From: SG-bin9 sp049323835
GTDB taxonomy: Bacteria > Pseudomonadota > Alphaproteobacteria > Rhizobiales > Xanthobacteraceae
Direction: 5' to 3'
NCBI GenBank assembly: GCA_049323835.1
Contig: JBMOOJ010000056.1
Span: 1 to 64,000 of the forward strand
Length of the DNA stretch: 64,000 nt
In this document: piece after piece, positions 33,808-40,576 of the stretch
Layout of the letters: each line of letters starts with the position of its first letter
How positions within the stretch are numbered: the stretch's first letter is position 1
Translations under genes and position numbers: made by a program
Notes under the pieces: generated by a model
Seen by the model: only the letters and a program-made list of their open reading frames with translations
What the model was told of the DNA's origin: nothing
Databases searched by the model: none

Positions 33808-34515
33808 TCAGCCCGGGCGCTTCGGAATCTCGACGCCGCGCTGCACGGCAGGACGCGCGAGGCCGGCATCGAGCCAGCGCGGCACATTCTTCAGCGCGTC
33901 GTACTCGACGATCTCGCGTGCGCCATAGAAGCCGATCAGATTGCGTACCCATCCGAGCGAGGCGATGTCGGCGATGGTGTAATCCTTGCCCATCAGCCAG
34001 TCGCGGCCGGTGAGCCGTGTCTCCAGCACGCCGAGCAGGCGCTTGGTTTCATCGCGATAGCGCTGCATCGGCCGTTTGTCTTCGTATTCGCGGCCGGCGA
34101 ATTTGTGGAAGAAGCCGAGTTGCCCGAACATCGGGCCGATCGACGCCATCTGGAAATAGACCCACTGGATCGTCTCGTAGCGCGCAGCCGGATCGGCGGG
34201 CAGCAGCTTGCCGGTCTTTTCAGCGAGGTACTGGAGAATCGCGCCGGACTCGAACAGGCCGAGCGGCTTGCCGCCGGGACCATCCGGATCGATGATCGCG
34301 GGAATCTTTCCGTTCGGATTGAGCGACAGGAACTCCGGCGTCCACGTCTCGTTGGCGCCGATGTTGATGGTGTGCGGCTCATACGGCAGACCAAGCTCTT
34401 CGAGCATGATCGACACCTTGACGCCGTTCGGCGTCGGCAACGAGTAGAGCTGCAAGCGATCCGGATGTTTTGCCGGCCAGCGCTTGGTGATCGGGAAGTT
34501 CGAAAGATCGGGCAT
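33808..34515 (-). CDS. Glutathione S-transferase family protein (YghU/YfcG-like)
   Basis: 235 residues. A 20-residue N-terminal extension precedes the fold, which begins LQLYSLPTPNGVKVSIMLEE (TPNG motif), then NPNGKIPAIIDPDGPGG and GLFESGAILQYLAEKTG. The C-domain has MGKDYTIADIASLGW. It is similar in design to the GST at 30365. A strong AAGGAGG lies six bases before the ATG at 34515. Just upstream of the LysE gene on the same strand, and 27 bases after the polA stop. Confidence 0.92.
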   Translation of the reverse strand: MPDLSNFPITKRWPAKHPDRLQLYSLPTPNGVKVSIMLEELGLPYEPHTINIGANETWTPEFLSLNPNGKIPAIIDPDGPGGKPLGLFESGAILQYLAEKTGKLLPADPAARYETIQWVYFQMASIGPMFGQLGFFHKFAGREYEDKRPMQRYRDETKRLLGVLETRLTGRDWLMGKDYTIADIASLGWVRNLIGFYGAREIVEYDALKNVPRWLDAGLARPAVQRGVEIPKRPG

Positions 34516-34542
34516 TGCTGGCCTCCTTGTTGTTGTTGTTGA

Positions 34543-37500
34543 TTAGTGCGCTTCGTCCCAGTTCTTGGCGGCGCGCGCATCGACCTGGAGCGGCACGGAG
34601 AGAATGACGGCGGGGAAGGGGGCTTCCTCCATCACCTTCTGTACCACCGGCAACGTCTTCTCGACTTCCTTTTCCGGGACTTCGAAGATCAGTTCGTCGT
34701 GAACCTGAAGCAGCATCTGCGCGGAGAGCTTCTTCTGCGCGAGCGCATCGTCCATGCGGATCATGGCGCGGCGGATGATGTCGGCGGCGGAGCCTTGCAG
34801 GCGCGCGTTGATCGCAGCGCGCTCGTTGAAGGAGCGGATCGATGGGTTTGACGCCTTGATGTCCGGGTAGTGCATCTTGCGGCCGAAGATCGTTTCCACA
34901 TAGCCGTGCTCGCGACAGTAGTCGCGGGTCTGGTCCATGTAGGCGCGGATGCCGGGGAAGCGTTCGAAGTACTTCTTGATGTAGGCGGAGGCTTCCTCGC
35001 GCGGAATGCCGAGCTGGTTGGCGAGGCCGAACGCCGAGATACCGTAGATGATGCCGAAGTTGATCGCCTTGGCGCGGCGGCGGATTTCAGCGGGCATGTC
35101 CTTGATCGGCACGCCGAACATTTCCGACGCCGTCATGGCGTGAATGTCGAGGCCCTCGCGAAACGCATTCTTCAGTGCCGGGATGTCGGCGATCTCGGCG
35201 AGCAGCCGCAACTCGATCTGCGAGTAGTCGGCGGAGACAAGTTTGTTGCCGGGCGTCGCGATGAAGGCCTTTCTGATTTTGCGGCCTTCCTCGTTGCGTA
35301 CCGGAATATTCTGGAGGTTCGGTTCGTTCGACGAGAGACGACCCGTCGTCGTCGCCGCGAGCGAATAGGTCGTATGCACGCGCTGTGTCTGCGGATTGAC
35401 GTATTCCGGCAGCGCGTCGGTGTAGGTCGACTTCAGCTTCGACACCTGCCGCCATTCCAGAATCTTCTTCGGGAATTCGTGGCCGGATTCGGCGAGGTCA
35501 TCGAGAATCTGCGCCGAGGTCGACCATGCGCCGGTCTTGGTCTTGGTGCCGCCGGGCAGGCCCATCTTGCCGAACATGATATCGCCGAGCTGCTTCGGGC
35601 TGCCGGGATTGACGTCCTCGCCGGCGATGTCGCGGATATCGGCTTCGACGCGCGCGGCGGTCTGTGCGAATTCCCCGGAGAGACGCGACAGCGTCTGCCG
35701 GTCGATGGAAATGCCACGGCGTTCCATGCGCGCGAGCACCGGCACCATCGGCCGCTCAAGCGTCTCGTAGACGGTGTTCATGCGCTCGGCGACGAGGCGC
35801 GGCTTCAGCGCGTACCAGAGGCGCAGCGCGAGGTCAGCGGTTTCAGCCGCGTATTCCGTTGCTTTCTCGATCGTGATCTGATCGTAGCCGAGACGATTTT
35901 TGCCCGTTCCCGAGATGCTGTCGTAGGCGATCGGCGTGTGACCGAGCCAGGTCTCGGACATCGACTCCAGTGAATGGCTGCTGCGGCCCGCGTCAAGCAC
36001 GTAGGAGATCAGCATCACGTCCTCGACCGGCGTCAGCGTGATGCCGTGCTGCGCGAACACGAGAGCATCGAACTTCAGATTGCGGCCGACCTTGAGGATG
36101 CCGGGACTCTCCAGCAGCGGCTTGAGCGCGGCAAGCGCTTCGCGCACGTCGATCTGGTCGGCGGCAAGGCCGCCCGCGAACAGGCCCGCGCCGTCGCCGG
36201 CCTTCTTGTGCGTCAGCGGCACGTAACAGGCGTCGTTCGGGCCGAGCGCGAGCGAGATGCCGCAGAGCTCGGTCTGCATCGGATCGTCAGTCAGCGTCTG
36301 CGCGCCGACGGCCACTTGCGCGCGATCCACCGCTCTGGCGATCCACGCCTTGAGCTGCGCGAGGGTGCGGATGGTTTCATACTTGCCGCGATTGACCGGC
36401 GTCTTCCTCGCAGCGTCCTTGCGTTGCGCGGCCAGCACCGAGGGCTGGGACGCGCCGCCGGTGGCCGGATTGGCGTTGGCCGATTTGGCAGGGCGTGCGT
36501 TTGTGTCCTTGCTCTCACTGCTCCCTCCCCCCTTGTGGGGGAGGGTCGGGGCGGGGGGTAGATCGAACAGGTTTCCGTTACCAACACCCCCCTCCCGGAC
36601 GGCTTCGCCGTCCGACCTCCTCCTCAAGGGGGGAGGTGACAAAGAAGATATCGCCGCATCGGCTTCGATCTCGGCGGGATTGATCTCCGAATATTCGGCG
36701 ACGCGCTTGGTCAGCGTCGTAAATTCCATCGCCTTCAGAAACGCGATCAGCTTCTTCGCATCCGGCTCATGCACGGCGAGGTCGCCGAGCGGGATGTCGA
36801 GTGCCACTTTGTCGTCGAGCTTGACGAGATCGCGGGAGATGCGCGCCTTCTCCGCATTCTCGATCAGCGCCTCGCGGCGCTTCGGCTGCTTGATTTCGCC
36901 GGCGCGGGCGAGCAGCGTATCGAGGTCGCCGTATTCGGTGATGAGCTGGGCTGCGGTCTTGACGCCTATGCCGGGCACGCCCGGTACGTTGTCGACGCTG
37001 TCGCCGGCAAGCGCCTGCACTTCGACGACTTTCTCCGGCGGGACGCCAAACTTCTCGATCACCTCGGGAATGCCGATGCGGCGATCCTTCATGGTGTCGT
37101 ACATCACCACCTTGTCGGTGACGAGCTGCATCAGGTCTTTATCGGACGAGACGATCGTGACAGTGGCGCCGGCCTCGCCCGCTTCGCGCGCGTAGGTCGC
37201 GATCAGGTCGTCGGCCTCGAAACCGCCTTGCTCCAGGCATGGCAGGTCGAACGCGCGCACGGCGTCGCGGATCAAACCGAACTGCGGGATCAGGTCGTCC
37301 GGCGCGGGCGGCCGGTGCGCCTTGTAATCGGGATAGAGCTTGTTGCGGAACGTGACTTCCGACTTGTCGAAGACGATGCCGAGGTGCGTCGGCCGGTTAT
37401 CCTGCGGCATGTCGCGCAGCAGCTTCCACAGCATGTTGCAGAAGCCGAGCACGGCATTCACCTGCAAGCCGTCGGACTTGCGGTTCAGCGGCGGCAGCGC

Positions 37501-37617
37501 GTGGTAGGCGCGGAAGATGTAGGACGATCCGTCGACGAGAAAGACGTGATCGTCTTTCTTCGGAGCGCTGGCGGATACGGGTTTCGGGCTGGCGGCAGCT
37601 GCTGGCTTTTTCGGCAT
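34543..37617 (-). CDS. polA: DNA polymerase I with degenerate 3'-5' exonuclease site and a repeat-derived insert
   Basis: 1024 residues, about 100 longer than E. coli Pol I. The 5'-3' exonuclease (about 20-315) has FRAYHALPPL, LPCLEQGGFEADDLIATYA and GDSVDNVPGVPGIG. The polymerase domain has motif A SADYSQIELRLLAEI, motif B RRRAKAINFGIIYG and motif C QVHDELIFEV, all intact. In the proofreading domain, motif I reads AVGAQTLTD where active enzymes have FDTETD, and motif III reads YAAETADL instead of YAAEDADV. So the equivalents of Asp355, Glu357 and Asp501 are Gly, Gln and Thr; only the motif II Asp (NLKFD) remains. Proofreading is therefore predicted lost. Residues about 327-365 are encoded by a family A' palindromic repeat. 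Confidence 0.97.
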   Translation of the reverse strand: MPKKPAAAASPKPVSASAPKKDDHVFLVDGSSYIFRAYHALPPLNRKSDGLQVNAVLGFCNMLWKLLRDMPQDNRPTHLGIVFDKSEVTFRNKLYPDYKAHRPPAPDDLIPQFGLIRDAVRAFDLPCLEQGGFEADDLIATYAREAGEAGATVTIVSSDKDLMQLVTDKVVMYDTMKDRRIGIPEVIEKFGVPPEKVVEVQALAGDSVDNVPGVPGIGVKTAAQLITEYGDLDTLLARAGEIKQPKRREALIENAEKARISRDLVKLDDKVALDIPLGDLAVHEPDAKKLIAFLKAMEFTTLTKRVAEYSEINPAEIEADAAISSLSPPPLRRRSDGEAVREGGVGNGNLFDLPPAPTLPHKGGGSSESKDTNARPAKSANANPATGGASQPSVLAAQRKDAARKTPVNRGKYETIRTLAQLKAWIARAVDRAQVAVGAQTLTDDPMQTELCGISLALGPNDACYVPLTHKKAGDGAGLFAGGLAADQIDVREALAALKPLLESPGILKVGRNLKFDALVFAQHGITLTPVEDVMLISYVLDAGRSSHSLESMSETWLGHTPIAYDSISGTGKNRLGYDQITIEKATEYAAETADLALRLWYALKPRLVAERMNTVYETLERPMVPVLARMERRGISIDRQTLSRLSGEFAQTAARVEADIRDIAGEDVNPGSPKQLGDIMFGKMGLPGGTKTKTGAWSTSAQILDDLAESGHEFPKKILEWRQVSKLKSTYTDALPEYVNPQTQRVHTTYSLAATTTGRLSSNEPNLQNIPVRNEEGRKIRKAFIATPGNKLVSADYSQIELRLLAEIADIPALKNAFREGLDIHAMTASEMFGVPIKDMPAEIRRRAKAINFGIIYGISAFGLANQLGIPREEASAYIKKYFERFPGIRAYMDQTRDYCREHGYVETIFGRKMHYPDIKASNPSIRSFNERAAINARLQGSAADIIRRAMIRMDDALAQKKLSAQMLLQVHDELIFEVPEKEVEKTLPVVQKVMEEAPFPAVILSVPLQVDARAAKNWDEAH
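36522..36637. repeat. Family A' palindromic repeat inside the polA reading frame
   Basis: CCCTCCCCCCTTGTGGGGGA at one end and GACCTCCTCCTCAAGGGGGG at the other, with GACGGCTTCGCCGTC inside: the same plan as the intergenic copy at 13149-13273. It adds about 39 residues in frame (including PPPLRRRSDGEAVREGG and PPAPTLPHKGGGS) between the 5'-3' exonuclease domain and the proofreading-like domain. Confidence 0.87.
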
Positions 37618-37693
37618 GGCCGCAACTTAAGGATTTTGGCCGCGATTGACACCCCTTGCCGGCGGGAAGCCTGTCAGAAATTGACAGGTACGA

Positions 37694-37734
37694 CTCCCTC
37701 TCCCCGCTTGCGGGGAGAGGGTTGGGGTGAGGGG
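37694..37734. repeat. Family A palindromic repeat upstream of polA, left part
   Basis: CCCTCTCCCCGCTTGCGGGGAGAGGG hairpin followed by TTGGGGTGAGGGGGGC. The matching second hairpin lies at 37806-37863, on the other side of the assembly gap, so the gap sits inside one repeat. Confidence 0.87.
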
Positions 37735-37785
37735 GGCGCAAGATATTCAGGTAGCGGTGTTCCGCGTGTGAGAGTTGGGGGGGGG

Positions 37786-37795
37786 NNNNNNNNNN
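37786..37795. other. Assembly gap (10 N) next to a G run
   Basis: Ten N follow a run of G (GGGGGGGGG at 37777-37785). The true length and sequence are unknown. It lies between the two hairpins of a family A repeat, so a collapsed or hard-to-read repeat is the likely cause. No gene crosses it. Confidence 0.97.
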
Positions 37796-37805
37796 TGAGA
37801 GTTTC

Positions 37806-37863
37806 GCCCCTCACCCGGATTGCTTTCGCAATCCGACCTCTCCCCGTAAGGACGGGGAGAGGT
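37806..37863. repeat. Family A palindromic repeat, right part beyond the gap
   Basis: CCCCTCACCCGGATTGCTTT then CGCAATCCGACCTCTCCCCG and TAAGGACGGGGAGAGGT. GGATTGC/GCAATCC forms an inner stem, and the final hairpin is the standard family A end. Confidence 0.86.
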
Positions 37864-37872
37864 GAAGAAAAA

Positions 37873-38925
37873 CTACTCCGCCGCTTGCAGCTTCGGTGCG
37901 GACTGCTTCGGTGCGATCCAGAACATATCCGGCCGCTTGAACAGGAAGCCGAGGCGGAAGAACAGTGCTGCGCGCCAGATGGCGACCGCGCCGAACACGC
38001 CGATGAAGGTGACGATCAGGGATACCGTGCCGATATCCGAAATCGCGCCAGTCTTCAGCAGCGTCGTGCGGGTCATCGCCATCGGCAGGAAGAAGGCGAG
38101 ATAGACCACGATCGAGTGCTCGCCGAGGAAGCGCAGGATGGTGTGCCAGTTCACCATCGTCAGCAGCGTCGCGGCGGCAATGATGGCGAGCGCGCCGGCA
38201 TAGCCGAGCACGAGCGAGACCACCGGCCAGTCGCCGAAGCCCGCGAACACCAGGAATGCGTTGATCACAGCCCAGGCCGCGAACCCCGCCAGCGCGAGGC
38301 GCGGATGGGCGCGGACGCGATCGGCGAGCGAGAATACCTGTTCGGCGAAGATGTAGCCCGAGAAGAAGTAGACGAAACGCGCCGCGAATTCGTCGATCAC
38401 AGTCCAGCCGCTGGCGATGTGCATCATCTCGAGCGCGGCCGCCGCGGCCCAGACGATCACCGGCGGAACGTTGCGAGTCAGCTTGGTGACGACGAAGAAC
38501 ACCGGCAGCAGATAGATGAACCAGAGCGTGCCGAACGGCTCGATGAACGATTGCAGGAACAGCACGCCGACCTTGTGCCAGCCCATCTCGGCGGCGAAGC
38601 CCGGGGCCTTGAAGGCGAACTGGATCACCATCCACAGCAGGTAGAAGTAGGCGAAGTGGACGACCTTGCGGTCGAGGTAGGTGCGCCAGTCGCGGTCGAT
38701 CACGCGCGCCAGGAACAGGCCCGAGATCAGGAAGAAATCCGGCATCCGGAACGGCTTGGCGAACTCGACGAGCGGATGCATCCAGCCCTGTTTGCCGGCC
38801 GCCGCTTCGACACCGAGCACGGAATGCATCATCACCACCATGACGATGCAGATGCCCTTGGCGGTGTCGACCCAATCGAGCCGGCCGGGGGGCGGGGCAA
38901 AGGTGAATGTGCCGTTTGACGTCAT
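37873..38925 (-). CDS. Acyltransferase 3 family membrane protein
   Basis: 350 residues with about 10 hydrophobic segments. The N-terminus RLDWVDTAKGICIVMVVMMH carries the family's D-x-x-K/R-G and the histidine thought to be catalytic; later, RMPDFFLISGLFLA is the second conserved block and GEHSIVVYLAFFLPMA a third. Such enzymes move acyl or succinyl groups from cytosolic donors to glycans or lipids at the outside of the inner membrane (OpgC, OafA and others). The acceptor is unknown. Next, in the other direction, is UDP-glucose dehydrogenase; a shared surface-polysaccharide role is possible but not demonstrated. Confidence 0.88.
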   Translation of the reverse strand: MTSNGTFTFAPPPGRLDWVDTAKGICIVMVVMMHSVLGVEAAAGKQGWMHPLVEFAKPFRMPDFFLISGLFLARVIDRDWRTYLDRKVVHFAYFYLLWMVIQFAFKAPGFAAEMGWHKVGVLFLQSFIEPFGTLWFIYLLPVFFVVTKLTRNVPPVIVWAAAAALEMMHIASGWTVIDEFAARFVYFFSGYIFAEQVFSLADRVRAHPRLALAGFAAWAVINAFLVFAGFGDWPVVSLVLGYAGALAIIAAATLLTMVNWHTILRFLGEHSIVVYLAFFLPMAMTRTTLLKTGAISDIGTVSLIVTFIGVFGAVAIWRAALFFRLGFLFKRPDMFWIAPKQSAPKLQAAE

Positions 38926-39136
38926 GGTGTACCGGTCCGGGGCAGGTCTGTCTCAGCATCCGACAGACGGGTTTCTTTCAGGTTTACTTGACGTTTACGA
39001 ACGCAATCACCGTGCCAGCCGCGGTTGGCCCGATTTGACAGGAAGATGAGGGTTTTGGCCCGGTTTCCAGACCGGCGAAAAGCGGATAAACAGCAGCCCG
39101 CGTCCCGCCCGTTAACCAGCGCAACCAGAGACGTCC

Positions 39137-40456
39137 ATGCGTATTGCGATGATCGGCACCGGCTATGTGGGTCTGGTGTCCGGAGCCTGCTTTGCCGATT
39201 TCGGCCACCACGTAACCTGCGTGGACAAGGACGCGGGCAAGATCGCAGCGCTGAAGCGCGGCGAAATTCCGATTTTCGAGCCGGGACTGGATGCGCTGGT
39301 GAAGACCAACGCGGATGCCGGGCGGCTCGATTTCACGACCGACCTCAAGGGCCCGGTCGGCGAGGCGGACGCAGTGTTCATCGCGGTCGGCACGCCGTCG
39401 CGTCGCGGCGATGGCCATGCGGACCTGAGCTACGTGCACGCGGCCGCGCGCGAGATCGCAGGCGCGTTGACGGGCTTCACGGTCGTCATCACCAAGTCGA
39501 CGGTTCCGGTCGGAACGGGCGACGAGGTCGAGCGCATCATTCGCGAAGCCAATCCGCAAGCGGACGTGGTCGTCGCATCGAATCCGGAATTTCTGCGCGA
39601 GGGCGCGGCGATCCGCGACTTCAAGCATCCCGACCGCATCGTCATCGGCACCGACGATGAGCGCGCGCGCAAGGTGACGACGGAAATTTACCGGCCGCTC
39701 TATCTCAACCAGGCGCCGTTGATGTTCACCGGCCGCCGCACGGCGGAGCTGATCAAGTACGCCGCGAATGCGTTTCTCGCGACCAAGATCACCTTCATCA
39801 ACGAGATCGCCGATCTCGCCGAGAAGGCGGGTGCGGATGTGCAGGAAGTCGCGCGCGGCATCGGCCTCGACAACCGCATCGGCGGAAAGTTTCTGCATGC
39901 CGGTCCCGGTTTCGGCGGATCGTGTTTCCCGAAGGATACGCGCGCGCTGGTGAAGACCGCGCAGGACCACGACGTGCCGCTGCGCATCGTCGAGGCGGTG
40001 CTGATGGTCAACGACAACCGCAAGCGGGCGATGGCGCGCAAGATTTCGTCGGCGCTTGGCGGCAACCTGCGCGGCAAGACCATCGCGGTGCTCGGGCTCA
40101 CGTTCAAGCCGAACACGGACGACATGCGCGAGGCGCCGTCGATCCCGCTGATCACCGCGCTGCGCGATCAGGGCGCAGTGGTGCGCGCTTACGATCCGGT
40201 CGGCATGGAACAGGCGAGGCACGAACTGCCGGAAATCGATTACGCAGCCGATCCATACTCCTGCGCCAAGGGTGCGGATGCGCTCGTCATCGTCACCGAG
40301 TGGGAGCAGTTCCGCGCGCTCGATCTCGAGCGGCTGAAATCGCAGATGCGCCAGCCGGTGGTCGTCGATCTGCGCAACATCTACCGGCCCGAGGAAATGG
40401 CCGAGCTCGGCTTCACCTACGAGAGCGTCGGGCGGCCCGGGAAGTCGACGCATTGA
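39137..40456 (+). CDS. UDP-glucose 6-dehydrogenase
   Basis: 439 residues, full length. It oxidises UDP-glucose twice to UDP-glucuronate with NAD+. The Rossmann motif IGTGYVGLVSGACFADFGH opens the protein, VFIAVGTPS and TKSTVPVGTG follow, and the catalytic cysteine is in GFGGSCFPKDTRAL. The C-terminal UDP-binding domain has LGLTFKPNTDDMREAPS. The product feeds exopolysaccharide and lipid A sugar synthesis. Starts at ATG 39137, 211 bases from the divergent acyltransferase gene. A family A repeat follows its stop codon. Confidence 0.97.
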   Translation: MRIAMIGTGYVGLVSGACFADFGHHVTCVDKDAGKIAALKRGEIPIFEPGLDALVKTNADAGRLDFTTDLKGPVGEADAVFIAVGTPSRRGDGHADLSYVHAAAREIAGALTGFTVVITKSTVPVGTGDEVERIIREANPQADVVVASNPEFLREGAAIRDFKHPDRIVIGTDDERARKVTTEIYRPLYLNQAPLMFTGRRTAELIKYAANAFLATKITFINEIADLAEKAGADVQEVARGIGLDNRIGGKFLHAGPGFGGSCFPKDTRALVKTAQDHDVPLRIVEAVLMVNDNRKRAMARKISSALGGNLRGKTIAVLGLTFKPNTDDMREAPSIPLITALRDQGAVVRAYDPVGMEQARHELPEIDYAADPYSCAKGADALVIVTEWEQFRALDLERLKSQMRQPVVVDLRNIYRPEEMAELGFTYESVGRPGKSTH

Positions 40457-40462
40457 TTTTTC

Positions 40463-40560
40463 CGACCTCTCCCCGCTTGCGGGGAGAGGTCGAATCGCGA
40501 AGCGATTCGGGTGAGGGGCTCCTCACCCCGACCCTCTCCCCGTAAGAACGGAGAGAGGGA
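40463..40560. repeat. Family A palindromic repeat between the UDP-glucose dehydrogenase gene and hrpB
   Basis: GACCTCTCCCCGCTTGCGGG, inner pair CGAATCGC/GCGATTCG, then GGGTGAGGGGC, CTCACCCC and ACCCTCTCCCCGTAAGAACG. It ends 16 bases before the proposed hrpB start, and the open frame of hrpB runs into it. Confidence 0.88.
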
Positions 40561-40576
40561 GCAACAGGATCAATCC

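Noticed and set aside
36769..38919. A 716-residue plus-strand open frame crossing the N gap
   Set aside because: It is the antisense shadow of polA and the acyltransferase gene, has the Asp/Glu/Arg/His-rich composition of such shadows, and only exists because the N run is read through.
40511..40576. hrpB starting at the GTG at 40511
   Set aside because: The extra 22 residues are encoded by a family A repeat and no ribosome site precedes it; the TTG at 40577 has CAGGA at a suitable distance.
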